A stretch of DNA of 58,486 nt from contig MKRV01000283.1 of NCBI GenBank assembly GCA_001897995.1, forward strand, positions 31,291-89,776. Direction: 5' to 3'. This document shows positions 1 through 7,756 of the stretch, piece by piece (the stretch's first letter is position 1; every line of letters begins with the position of its first letter). The DNA comes from Alphaproteobacteria bacterium 65-37 (GTDB lineage: Bacteria > Pseudomonadota > Alphaproteobacteria > Reyranellales > Reyranellaceae). The notes under the pieces were generated by a model. That model worked only from the letters and a program-made list of their open reading frames with translations, did no database searches and was not told the DNA's origin. The translations under genes were made by a program, and so were the position numbers.

Positions 1-229
1 GCGTCCCGGTGTGAAAATGCCGGAACGGATAGATGCCGTTGCGCCAACCGTCGACCCAGCCATTGGCGGCGAAGGTCTGCTCCAGCCACGTTGCCGCCTC
101 ACCGCGCCGGGCCTCCGGTACCGCGTCGCGATGGACGACCAGAGGCAGATCGGGGTTGTTGGGAACCTCGCCATCGCTGTCGAAACGAAAGGTCTCGACG
201 GCGCCGCCGGATGAGCTTTCAGTCTTCAT
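1..229 (-). CDS. Cupin-domain protein, YjlB-like (5' part only)
   Basis: The reading frame starts at an ATG at 229 and runs off the left edge of the window, giving about the first 76 residues. The N-terminus (MKTESSSGG, then FRFDSDGEVPNNPDLPLVVH) and the stretch NGWVDGWRNGIYPFRHFH match what I remember of the YjlB-type cupin family, in which the FRHFHT-like segment begins the metal-binding cupin barrel. The family's function is not established. It is divergent from the radical SAM peptide operon starting at 566, so a shared control region is possible but not shown. The rest of the barrel is outside the window, so metal ligands and total length cannot be judged. Confidence 0.75.
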   Translation of the reverse strand, partial: MKTESSSGGAVETFRFDSDGEVPNNPDLPLVVHRDAVPEARRGEAATWLEQTFAANGWVDGWRNGIYPFRHFHTGT

Positions 230-565
230 GACGCCGATTGCATACCGCTTCCCGCGGCTTGGCAAATGCCCGCTTCGTGCCTGTCCCCTTCCTCAGGAGG
301 CCCCCTCCTCAGGAGGCCCCTCCCTGGCGGACAAGAAAAAGCCCCGACGCCGTTTCGGGCGCGGGGCCGGGCCGAGATCGCAGCTTCGTCCGCTTTCGGT
401 CACCATTACATCCGTGGCTCACCTCGAACGGACGCTTGCAATCGATCGACCGCAAACATGCAACCGATATGGGGGCCAACTCTGCGTTTTCAAGCAGACG
501 TTTTCATTTGCGCACGCATCGCGGGTGCGCTTAACGTGCGGCACTTTCTAGGCGGGGGAGTTCAT
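230..565. other. Divergent intergenic region upstream of the RiPP operon
   Basis: This 336-base gap separates the truncated cupin gene from the peptide operon. A 15-base unit (TCCTCAGGAGGCCCC) occurs twice, at 290-304 and 306-320. A GC-rich hairpin lies at 341-367 with GCCCCG/CGGGGC outer arms; read on the minus strand it is followed by TTTTTCTTG, like an intrinsic terminator. A second small hairpin (GCGCAC/GTGCGC) at 510-530 lies 35 bases before the peptide start codon and could be in its leader transcript. No convincing promoter was identified by eye and no gene is evident here. Confidence 0.5.
341..367 (-). terminator. Candidate minus-strand intrinsic terminator hairpin
   Basis: GCCCCG at 341-346 pairs with CGGGGC at 362-367, with extra CGCC/GGCG pairing inside. 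On the minus strand the hairpin is followed by a T-rich stretch (complement of 331-340). The odd point is its position between divergent genes, where no minus-strand gene lies upstream of it, so it may instead be a remnant or an attenuator for the cupin transcript. Confidence 0.35.
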
Positions 566-928
566 ATGGCCCAGGATCGTCGTTCACTGCGCGCACTTGC
601 TCAACTTCTGCCGTCCGGGGCCTTCGGTCTCTCCGTGAGCCTGGCGGCGGCCAACGCAGCGGCCACGGCGACGCCGGCGCCCGAGCAGAAGAACGGTTCG
701 GTCGCCGAGCGTCTGCAGACCATTCGCAACGACGTCTCCGGAGCCATCGAGCAGTACCGCCAGGATGGCGAGCCCTTCGTCGCCGTCGACCCCGAGCAGC
801 AGCTTGCCTGGTGGGGCAACGGTGGCTGGCGCAATGGCGGCTGGCGCAACTGGGGCAACGGCTGGCACAACGGCGGCTGGGGCAACGGCGGTTGGCACAA
901 CTGGGGCAATGGCTGGCACAACTGGTAA
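566..928 (+). CDS. grrA: GrrA-like Trp/Asn/Gly-rich RiPP precursor peptide
   Basis: This encodes a 120-residue peptide. Residues about 17-35 form a hydrophobic, Ala-rich segment that looks like an export signal with a likely cleavage near ANA/AAA. Residues 36-81 are a polar leader-like stretch. The last 38 residues (83-120) are almost only Trp, Gly, Asn, His and Arg. This tail holds nine Trp-x-Asn motifs starting at W83, W88, W93, W96, W100, W105, W110, W113 and W117, and ends in Trp120. In GrrM/XyeB-type systems the aromatic residue and the third residue of such a triplet are joined into a strained cyclophane; that chemistry is inferred here from the neighbouring maturase. The start at 566 follows a GGGGGAG ribosome-binding site. 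The maturase begins nine bases after the stop, so the genes are very likely co-transcribed. Family membership is from pattern, not a search. Confidence 0.85.
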   Translation: MAQDRRSLRALAQLLPSGAFGLSVSLAAANAAATATPAPEQKNGSVAERLQTIRNDVSGAIEQYRQDGEPFVAVDPEQQLAWWGNGGWRNGGWRNWGNGWHNGGWGNGGWHNWGNGWHNW

Positions 929-937
929 CTGCCGCCG

Positions 938-2146
938 ATGCCTGCCACGCCCGAAATCGGCATGGTGGTGGTGCAGCCGACGGCGTTCTGCAATATCGCC
1001 TGCACCTATTGCTATCTGCCGGACCGCTCCAACAAGCACGTGATCGCCCAGTCGACGGTGACGCGGCTGTTCGAGGAGATTTTCGCGTCCGGCTGGTCCT
1101 GTCCTGAACTGACGGTGGTCTGGCACGCGGGCGAGCCCCTGGTCGTCCCAGTCGCTTTCTACGAGGAAGCCTTCGCGACCATCGAGCGGCTGCGGCCCCC
1201 CCATCTCGTGGTGAAGCACTCCTTCCAGACCAACGGCATTCTGATCGACGCCGACTGGTGCCGGCTTTTCAAGCAGTGGAGTGTCGGCGTCGGCGTCAGC
1301 CTCGACGGCCCGCGCGAGCTGCACGATCTCTATCGCAAGACGCGCAGCGGCGCAGGAACCTTCGACAAGACGGTCGCCGGCATCCGCATCTTGCGCGCGA
1401 ACGAAGTGCCGTTTCACGTCATCTCGGTGCTGTCGAAGGCGAGCCTCGACATGCCGAAAGAGCTGCTCGACTTCTACCTCTCGGAAGGCATCGACCAAGT
1501 CTGCTTCAATGTCGAGGAATCGGAAGGCGACCACGTTTCAAGCCTGTTCCACGGTCCCGCGCTGCGGCAGCGCTATGCCGCCTTCCTGAAGACGTTCTGG
1601 CACGAAGCCCGCCGTAACGGCGGCGTGCGCTTCGTGCGCGAGATCGACCTCGCCCTGCCGCGGGTCTTCCGGCCGGAAGGCGCGCCCGTGCGCAACATCC
1701 AGGTCGAGCCGCTGGCCATGCTCAATGTCGACAGCCACGGCAACGTCTCGAGCTTTTCGCCGGAATTGCTGGGACTGAAGAACGAGACCTACAGCGACTA
1801 CCTCCTGGGCAATATCCATCTCAACTCGCTCGCCGAGATCCACCAGGCCTGCCTTGCCTCGCCGCTCTATCGCGACATCTGCGAGGGCGTGCAGGCCTGC
1901 AGCGTTGCCTGCGACTACTTCTCCGTCTGTGGCGGTGGTGCCCCGGTCAACAAGCTGTTCGAGAACGGCAGCTTCACCGGAACCGAGACATCCTATTGCA
2001 CGCTCACCCAGATGGTGCCGACGGATCTCATTCTCGAAGCCTACGACCGGCTCGAGAGGCGCTGGGCCGAGGGCCCGGCCGATCTCGTTTCTCCTCCGCT
2101 TTTTCCGAGCGGCCCGACGGCCGCGCAGCCTCCGAGGATGCCATGA
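938..2146 (+). CDS. grrM: Radical SAM/SPASM cyclophane-forming peptide maturase (GrrM-type)
   Basis: The 402-residue product has the radical SAM cluster motif C18-x3-C22-x2-C25 (FCNIACTYCYL) and an AGEPL variant of the SAM-binding GGEP motif at 65-69. A C-terminal SPASM-like region has cysteines at 315, 321, 325, 331 (in VCGGGAP) and 354, enough for auxiliary iron-sulfur ligation. Radical SAM/SPASM enzymes next to Gly-rich repeat peptides belong to the GRRM group, which install carbon-carbon cross-links on aromatic residues of the precursor. The upstream gene encodes such a peptide with repeated Trp-x-Asn. The start at 938 has a weak ribosome-binding site, and a second ATG at 962 would give a product eight residues shorter with the cluster motif intact. 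The stop codon overlaps the next gene's start (ATGA), so the three genes form one unit. The enzyme is expected in the cytoplasm. Confidence 0.88.
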   Translation: MPATPEIGMVVVQPTAFCNIACTYCYLPDRSNKHVIAQSTVTRLFEEIFASGWSCPELTVVWHAGEPLVVPVAFYEEAFATIERLRPPHLVVKHSFQTNGILIDADWCRLFKQWSVGVGVSLDGPRELHDLYRKTRSGAGTFDKTVAGIRILRANEVPFHVISVLSKASLDMPKELLDFYLSEGIDQVCFNVEESEGDHVSSLFHGPALRQRYAAFLKTFWHEARRNGGVRFVREIDLALPRVFRPEGAPVRNIQVEPLAMLNVDSHGNVSSFSPELLGLKNETYSDYLLGNIHLNSLAEIHQACLASPLYRDICEGVQACSVACDYFSVCGGGAPVNKLFENGSFTGTETSYCTLTQMVPTDLILEAYDRLERRWAEGPADLVSPPLFPSGPTAAQPPRMP

Positions 2147-2889
2147 CCCGAACCAAGCTCTTTGCCCTCGCCTCCCTGGTGGCCGCCGGCTCGCTGCTAG
2201 GGGCCGCGCAGCTCGGTGCTCAGCAGGGACCGCCGCAAGGGGCGCCACAGGGTGCGCCTCAAGGGGGCCCGACGACGCCGCAGGAGAGCGGCCCACCGCA
2301 GAGCCAGCCGCCCAGCCAGCCCGAGGGACGTCCCTATCCGGTGATGTTCGTCACCAGCGTCGAGCTGTTGCGCTCCGAGCGCACCGGCGGCATCGACATC
2401 GTGCGCGCCCGCGGCCTGGTGTCGTCCAACTCCTGGACCTCGCCGCACCTGCTGCCCATCACTGTCGGCAAGGGCGTCGACGGCATGCTCGACCTGATCT
2501 TCCAGGCGAGTGCGCCGCCCAGCATGTCGCCGCTCGGCCCCTTCATGGTGGTGGAAGCGCTGCTGCCGCTGGGCGGCGGTCATCCCTACAAGGGCATCCG
2601 GGTGCGCTCGGGCTACAACGCCGTCACCTTGAAGACGCTGCCCGGTTTCGCCGAAGTGGCCGCGCCCAAGGAAGATTGCGCCCAGTGTCTGGGCAAGTAC
2701 TTCCAGGCCAAGGGCGCCGCCGCGCCGGCCGGCCAGCAGGCCGGCAACATCGTGCGCGAGGAGGATCTCCCCTACCCGCTGCGGATCATCCGGCCGACCG
2801 ACGGCATCCCGAGCTACGAGTACGATCCCAACCGGCTGACGATCCTGCTCTCCGAAACCGGCCAGATCGTCGACGCCGCCTGGGACTGA
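2143..2889 (+). CDS. Exported Pro/Gln-rich protein of the RiPP operon, function unknown
   Basis: This is a 248-residue protein whose ATG overlaps the maturase stop. Residues 1-26 form a clear signal peptide ending near QLGA. Residues 27-62 are a low-complexity Pro/Gln/Gly linker with repeated PQGA units. The rest (about 65-248) appears to be one folded domain, with the pair C179-x2-C182 in KEDCAQCLGK. I do not recognise the family. It is not the binding-protein-like GrrP partner I know from other GRRM loci. Its strict coupling to the maturase and its export suggest a role with the mature peptide outside the cytoplasm, such as binding, processing or anchoring; this is inference. The CxxC pair could be redox-active, metal-binding or a disulfide. 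It ends 18 bases before the convergent DUF4239 gene. Confidence 0.7.
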   Translation: MTRTKLFALASLVAAGSLLGAAQLGAQQGPPQGAPQGAPQGGPTTPQESGPPQSQPPSQPEGRPYPVMFVTSVELLRSERTGGIDIVRARGLVSSNSWTSPHLLPITVGKGVDGMLDLIFQASAPPSMSPLGPFMVVEALLPLGGGHPYKGIRVRSGYNAVTLKTLPGFAEVAAPKEDCAQCLGKYFQAKGAAAPAGQQAGNIVREEDLPYPLRIIRPTDGIPSYEYDPNRLTILLSETGQIVDAAWD

Positions 2890-2907
2890 GACGCGCCAGC
2901 AAAGGCT

Positions 2908-3687
2908 CTATAGAGACGGCAGAGCGTGGCGTAGAGGCGCGCTCTGCACCTGCATCAGCCCGTCGAAGGGCTGGCCCAGCTCCATGATCAGGTAGACCGC
3001 CGACGCCGCCGACAAGGCGCAGAAGAACAGTACGCAGATCAAGGTCGGGTTGGGCGCCGACGACATGGCGAACGTCGCAAAAATGAAGCAGAGCCACAGG
3101 ACCAGCAGGAAGACGAACGGCCGGGACATCGAATCCGACGGCTGGGCGTAGATCCCGAGCTGGATTTGCGACAGCATGTTGCTCACTTCCAAAGCGCGCG
3201 TCTGCACCGCTCTCTGGACGGCATCGCCGGCGACAACCTCGCGCAGCTTCGACGCGACCTTCAATTCCTCGGTCGCCGCCAGGGCGGCATTGCCGGCCAT
3301 TGCCGCCGCCTCGGACTTCCAGATCGAATCGGCGAGAGTCTGCACGTCCCGGCGCAGGAGCTGTCGCAGCGCCGTGCCGTCCTGGCCGAGGTCCTTCAGC
3401 AGCCGATCGAGCTCGATCACATTGGCGGTGAGATGGGCGACCTGGCTGCCGGTGGCTTCGTAGGAGGCACGGGTCGAGGCGAACAGCAGGGCGATCACCA
3501 GGGCCGACATGGTTCCCACCAGCGCGGTCGCGAGCTTGATGACGTCCTTGGAATCGCCGCTGAGGTGTCTCTCCGGCAGCCAGTGCCGGAGGATCAACCC
3601 CAGGCCGGTACTGAGCAGAATGAGGGCGAAGGCTAGCAGCGAAATGACAACGGCACTCACGTCTTCGACCTCGTCCCCGATCTCCAC
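2908..3687 (-). CDS. DUF4239 (bestrophin-like) membrane protein
   Basis: The product is 259 residues with two membrane segments near the N-terminus (about 11-34 and 51-71), a long soluble helical region (75-185), and two more segments near the C-terminus (about 190-209 and 213-235). The C-terminal LGQPFDGLMQVQS resembles the conserved end of the DUF4239 family, whose function is unknown; some databases call it bestrophin-like. The start used is a GTG at 3687; another GTG at 3660 is possible and would still keep all four segments. It is divergent from the permease gene at 3709 with 21 bases between, including a TATAGA-like stretch that might be a promoter element. Its 3' end faces the RiPP operon. 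Confidence 0.72.
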   Translation of the reverse strand: MEIGDEVEDVSAVVISLLAFALILLSTGLGLILRHWLPERHLSGDSKDVIKLATALVGTMSALVIALLFASTRASYEATGSQVAHLTANVIELDRLLKDLGQDGTALRQLLRRDVQTLADSIWKSEAAAMAGNAALAATEELKVASKLREVVAGDAVQRAVQTRALEVSNMLSQIQLGIYAQPSDSMSRPFVFLLVLWLCFIFATFAMSSAPNPTLICVLFFCALSAASAVYLIMELGQPFDGLMQVQSAPLRHALPSL

Positions 3688-3708
3688 CTGGCTCTACTAT
3701 AGACGGCC

Positions 3709-5202
3709 ATGAGCTTGCCGGGCACGCCCTACCAGACGGTTCCCACCGATTACTTCGCCCGTCGCGGGCTTCGCCGGTACGCCGGCGTCTTCTCCCTCTG
3801 GGCGCTCGGCGTCGGCGCGGTCATTTCCGGCCACTACTCGGGGTGGAATCTGGGCCTGCTGGCCGGAGGCTGGGGCGGCTATGCCCTGGCGGCACTGGCG
3901 ATCGCGGCCATGTATCTCGGCCTGATCTTCTGTATCGCCGAAATGGCCGCCGCCCTCCCCCATACCGGCGGCGCCTATTCCTTTGCCCGGGCCTCGATGG
4001 GCCCCTGGGGCGGCTTCGTCACCGGCCTTTGCGAGAATGTCGAATACGTCCTGACGCCCGCCGTGGTCGTCTCCTTTCTCGCCACCTACCTCGCCGCGGT
4101 GTTCGACACGCCGACGGTCTGGCTGCCGCTCTACTGGATCGCGGGCTATATGCTGTTCGTCACCCTCAACGTTCTGGGCGTCGAGCTTTCCTTTCGCGTC
4201 ACGGTGATCGTCACCCTGGCAGCCCTCGCCTGTCTCGCCGTGTTCTGGCTGTCGGCTTTGCCGGTGGCCGAGTTCAGCCGCTATGCGCTCAATATCGGCG
4301 CCGGCCCCGACGGCCGACCGGTCGAGCTGCCGCAGGGCCACGGACCGCTCCTGCCGTTCGGCCTGAACGGCGCGCTGGCGGCCCTGCCCTTCGCCGTCTG
4401 GTTGTTCCTCGCCATCGAGCAGCTTCCGCTCGCCGCCGAGGAGGCCATGCAGCCCAGCCGCGACATCCCGCGCGGCATCGTCGCCGGCCTCCTGACCCTC
4501 TTCGTGTCGGCAGGCCTGGTCGTCTGGCTCAATGCCTCGGTGGCGCCGGGCGCCTTTCAGCTCGCGACCTCCGGCGAGCCGCTGCTCGACGGCTTCCGCG
4601 CCACTTTCGGCAGTGACCTCGCCAAGCTCCTGGCACTGGTCGCCTGCGTCGGCCTGATCTCGAGCTTTCACACCATCCTGTTCGCCAAGGGCCGGCAGAT
4701 CTACTCACTGTCGCGGGCCGGCTACTTCCCGCGGTTCCTCTCGATCACGCACCCCCGGCACAAGACGCCGCACGTCGCATTGATTGCCGGTTCCGGCGTG
4801 GCGCTCGCCCTGATGCTCGGCCTGTGGTTCGGAATGGGCGCCGAAAAGGGCGCTGCCGTGATCCAGGGCATGCTGCTCAACATGGCCGTCGCCGGCGCCA
4901 TGCTCTCCTACGTCCTGCAGGCCGTCAGCTTCCTGGTGCTGCGAATCCGCCTGCCCAAGCTCGCGCGGCCCTATCGCTCGCCGATGGGCGTCGCGGGCGC
5001 GGTCGTCACCCTTCTCGTGGCCGCCGTCACCTTGGTCTACCAGTTGCTCGATCCGGTCTTCGTGTCCGGCGTCGTGGGGGTCTGTGCCTGGTTCGCCCTG
5101 GGAATCCTGTGGTTCGCGCTGGTTGGCCGCCATCGGCTCGTGCTGTCGCCGGAGGAAGCCTTTGCGCTGACGGCCCGGAAGACGGCGTCAGTCGGCGACT
5201 GA
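3709..5202 (+). CDS. APC-family amino acid/ethanolamine permease
   Basis: This 497-residue, very hydrophobic protein has about twelve membrane segments. Its N-terminal part (GVGAVISGHYSGWNLGLLAGG, ALPHTGGAYSFARASMGPWGG and CENVEYVLTPAVVV) closely follows the ethanolamine permease branch of the APC superfamily, where the first motif lies in the substrate-binding unwound helix. The likely role is proton-driven import of ethanolamine or a related amine or amino acid across the inner membrane. No ethanolamine ammonia-lyase gene lies nearby, so the substrate is inferred only from sequence resemblance. The gene's last 15 bases overlap the end of the convergent M23 peptidase gene. Confidence 0.82.
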   Translation: MSLPGTPYQTVPTDYFARRGLRRYAGVFSLWALGVGAVISGHYSGWNLGLLAGGWGGYALAALAIAAMYLGLIFCIAEMAAALPHTGGAYSFARASMGPWGGFVTGLCENVEYVLTPAVVVSFLATYLAAVFDTPTVWLPLYWIAGYMLFVTLNVLGVELSFRVTVIVTLAALACLAVFWLSALPVAEFSRYALNIGAGPDGRPVELPQGHGPLLPFGLNGALAALPFAVWLFLAIEQLPLAAEEAMQPSRDIPRGIVAGLLTLFVSAGLVVWLNASVAPGAFQLATSGEPLLDGFRATFGSDLAKLLALVACVGLISSFHTILFAKGRQIYSLSRAGYFPRFLSITHPRHKTPHVALIAGSGVALALMLGLWFGMGAEKGAAVIQGMLLNMAVAGAMLSYVLQAVSFLVLRIRLPKLARPYRSPMGVAGAVVTLLVAAVTLVYQLLDPVFVSGVVGVCAWFALGILWFALVGRHRLVLSPEEAFALTARKTASVGD

Positions 5203-6585
5203 AACGATGGCCTTGGCTTCGCGGTCGCGCTCCGCGAGGCTCTGGTTGACCTGCTTGCGGAACTTCTCGAGGTCGGGCCCACGCAGTTGCGCCCGCTTGA
5301 GGTCGGGGTGCGTGATGGGGTTCACGGGCTTGCCGTCGGTCAGGAGCTCGAAGTGCAGATGGGCACCGGTCGATCGGCCGGTGCTGCCGACGAAGCCGAT
5401 GAGGTCGCCCTTCGACACGATCTTGCCGGGCTGCAGGCCGGGCGCGAAGCCCGCCAGGTGGCCGTATACGGTGTTGAGGCTGCCGCCATGATCGATGCGG
5501 ATCCAGTTGCCGTAGCGGCCGTTCGGTGCGGCGCCGATCACGACACCGTCGGCCGCGGCATGGACCGGGGTCCCCGCGGGGGCGACCAGATCGACGCCTT
5601 CGTGCATGAAAAGCGAGCGGCCGACGCCGCGCACGGAGGGCACCAGGATCGGCACCGCAGGTTTGGCACCGGCATGGGCCGAGAGGCCGAGCGAGGCCCC
5701 GAGAGGCGTCGCCACGTTCACGCGCGACGAGCCGAGAGCGCCGCCAGTGGGCAGGCCGGGCGGCAGCGCGGGGCGATCGCGCAGCGGGCCGCCGACCGCC
5801 TGGGGCTTGCCGGCGAACAGCACGGGCGGCTGATCGAACGGATCGGCGCGCAAGCCGAAGCCCGAGGAGATCGAGATCGTGTCGAGCGGCAGACGGACCG
5901 ATGGCGGCGACGCCGCCTGGCCGCTAGCCATCCAGAAGCGTTCGCTGTTGTCGCGCATGTGGAAGCGATGGATCGACACCGTTCCCTTGGCGGTGCGCAG
6001 CTCCATCCACATCACGCGGCCGACATCGAGTGGTGCGCCGTCGGCGGTGAAGGTCTGCTCATAACGAACGTAGAACTTGTCGCCGTCCCGCAGCGCGTTG
6101 TCGAGATCGACCGCCAGGGCCAGCGCCTCGAGGGCGTCGATCATCGCCGGCGCCGGCACGCCGGCCGCTGCTGCGGAATCGGCGAGTGAGCTGCCCACCA
6201 CGACACCATTGATGCCGCGCTGGCGTTTGAAGGGCAGATAGGCCTGCTGCCGCTCCTCGTCCTTGCCGTCGCCGAGCAGGCGGTCTTCCTCGCGGCGACC
6301 GTAGGCCAGCACCTCTTCGGAGACCGGGCCGCTCGTCTCCGGGGGCGGCACCGGATCGGCAATGGCGATCAGCGGTTGCACGTCCTCCGGCTCGATCTCG
6401 ACCGCCAAGGCACGGGTCAGCAGGCTGTCGATCGAAGCGAGCCGCATGAACTGCAGATGATCGGAGAGCAGCATTCCCGTCAGCAGGCGCGCCGGCACGG
6501 GTGCCTGTGCGCACGCCGTTCCGACGGGTATTGCCCCAACGAACAGCAAAGCAACGAGAGCCGCGGCGACCGAGGGCCGTTTCAT
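5188..6585 (-). CDS. Exported M23-family metallopeptidase
   Basis: The frame is open from 6627, but the ATG at 6585 begins a good signal peptide (MKRPSVAAALVALL, cleavage near ACA-QA), so I use it; this gives 465 residues. The C-terminal M23 domain has the zinc ligands of the family: H328 and D332 in HEGVD, and the HLH motif with H411. H376 in YGHL is the catalytic partner. Such enzymes cut peptidoglycan cross-links in the periplasm, or act as degenerate activators of amidases; here the zinc ligands are present. The FGLRADPF motif, which in relatives sits roughly ten residues before HEGVD, is here separated from it by about 70 Pro/Gly/Ala-rich residues. The region upstream may hold an OapA/LysM-like helper domain, which I cannot confirm. 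Confidence 0.85.
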   Translation of the reverse strand: MKRPSVAAALVALLFVGAIPVGTACAQAPVPARLLTGMLLSDHLQFMRLASIDSLLTRALAVEIEPEDVQPLIAIADPVPPPETSGPVSEEVLAYGRREEDRLLGDGKDEERQQAYLPFKRQRGINGVVVGSSLADSAAAAGVPAPAMIDALEALALAVDLDNALRDGDKFYVRYEQTFTADGAPLDVGRVMWMELRTAKGTVSIHRFHMRDNSERFWMASGQAASPPSVRLPLDTISISSGFGLRADPFDQPPVLFAGKPQAVGGPLRDRPALPPGLPTGGALGSSRVNVATPLGASLGLSAHAGAKPAVPILVPSVRGVGRSLFMHEGVDLVAPAGTPVHAAADGVVIGAAPNGRYGNWIRIDHGGSLNTVYGHLAGFAPGLQPGKIVSKGDLIGFVGSTGRSTGAHLHFELLTDGKPVNPITHPDLKRAQLRGPDLEKFRKQVNQSLAERDREAKAIVSVAD

Positions 6586-6666
6586 GCGTTCCAGTCTAGC
6601 GCCAGTTTCTTTCAGGGACGGTGACATCGCCGTGGCGGCCGATGTCCCTGCAGTCTAGCGCCCTGG

Positions 6667-7194
6667 TCAGCGCTTTGACACTACCGGTTTCCAGGCCTTG
6701 GCCCGCTTGTCGGCCTCGGCGATTTGCGCAGCCGTCATGCGACTCCGCAATGTTTCGAGGTCTTTTCGCGCCTGATCTAGCCGTTCCTGATTCTTGGCGG
6801 TGTAACGATCGATGGCGAGCTTGATCCACTTGTAGGCTTCGACATCGTCGTGCGGCGGAATGCCCTCGCCGAAGCCCAGCATGAAACCGATGTCGTTTTG
6901 CGCTCGCGCATAGCCTTGCTGAGCGGCCAGCAGGTAGAGCCTGGCTGCCTCCTTATGATCGCGCGACACGCCCTCCCCGCTCCAGTACATGGCGCCCAAC
7001 AGCGTCTGAGCCTCCGCATTGCCCTTGGCGGCCCACGCCTTCCAGATGCGTACGGCAGTTGACATATCCTTGCGCTCATAGGCTCCCGCCGCGCGCTTCA
7101 TGTCGGCTTCAAGGGATTGCGCCACGACAGAAAAAATCGGGGCTGCCAGAAAAAAAGACAGCAAGGCCATCAGGATGATCTTCATGAACATCAT
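6667..7194 (-). CDS. Exported SEL1-like repeat protein
   Basis: The 175-residue product starts with a signal peptide (MKIILMALLSFFLAAP after an ATG ATG TTC run, cleavage near VVA-QS). Two SEL1-type helical repeats follow, about residues 62-97 (LLGAMYWSGEGV..AARLYLLAAQQG) and 98-134 (AQNDIGFMLGFGEGI..AYKWIKLA). Such repeats usually mediate protein-protein contacts; no enzyme activity is implied. Three in-frame ATGs (7194, 7191, 7185) could start it, and no strong ribosome-binding site picks one. It points the same way as the M23 peptidase gene 80 bases downstream, so co-transcription and a cell-envelope role are possible. Confidence 0.72.
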   Translation of the reverse strand: MMFMKIILMALLSFFLAAPIFSVVAQSLEADMKRAAGAYERKDMSTAVRIWKAWAAKGNAEAQTLLGAMYWSGEGVSRDHKEAARLYLLAAQQGYARAQNDIGFMLGFGEGIPPHDDVEAYKWIKLAIDRYTAKNQERLDQARKDLETLRSRMTAAQIAEADKRAKAWKPVVSKR

Positions 7195-7241
7195 GATATG
7201 ACGATGCGAAGAGATTTCGACAAGACCGGGAAGGAGCAGGC

Positions 7242-7637
7242 ATGACGGCGAAAATCACCACCTTTCTGATGTTCGAGGGTCGTGCCGAGGAAGCGATCGA
7301 TTTCTATGTCTCGCTCTTCCCGGAGTCGAAGATCGTCAGCATCACGCGCTATGGACCGGAAGGTCCGGGCGCCGAAGGCTCGGTGATACACGCGGTGGTG
7401 ACGCTGGCCGGCCAGCAGTTCATGTTCATCGACAGCCATGTGAAGCATGCCTTCACCTTCACGCCGTCGATTTCTCTCTTCGTCACCTGCTCTTCCGGCA
7501 CCGAGATCGCCATCCTGGCCGAAAAACTGGCCGACGGCGGCGCAATCCTGATGCCCCTCGACGCCTATCCGTTCAGCCGCAAGTTCGCCTGGGTCGCCGA
7601 CCGCTTCGGCGTCAGTTGGCAGCTCAACCTGCCCTGA
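7242..7637 (+). CDS. VOC-superfamily protein, PhnB/3-demethylubiquinone methyltransferase-like
   Basis: This is a 131-residue single-domain protein. The pattern ITTFLMFEGRAEEAIDFYVSLFP, then HAVVTLAGQQFMFID, and near the end ADRFGVSWQLNLP is typical of the PhnB-like VOC family (often named 3-demethylubiquinone-9 3-methyltransferase by homology, although methyltransferase activity is doubtful). The fold is a small beta-alpha-beta dimer that may bind a metal or small ligand. An AAGGAGCAGG ribosome-binding site precedes the ATG. It stands alone between oppositely oriented and unrelated genes, so context says little. Confidence 0.78.
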   Translation: MTAKITTFLMFEGRAEEAIDFYVSLFPESKIVSITRYGPEGPGAEGSVIHAVVTLAGQQFMFIDSHVKHAFTFTPSISLFVTCSSGTEIAILAEKLADGGAILMPLDAYPFSRKFAWVADRFGVSWQLNLP

Positions 7638-7756
7638 TTGGAGCCATTTCCACCGTCGCCCACAGGCATTTCGCATTCCCGGCCTTTGCGCGCTTCAAGC
7701 ACCGTGGCGAATCACCCTATCAAGGGATTTCCCAAGACCAGCCCCGGCGCACCAAC

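Noticed and set aside
83..928. Possible CRISPR array or tandem DNA repeat in the GGCTGGCGCAA-like stretch
   Set aside because: The repeats are short, codon-phased and encode the Trp-Asn-Gly tail of the precursor peptide; there are no unique spacers.
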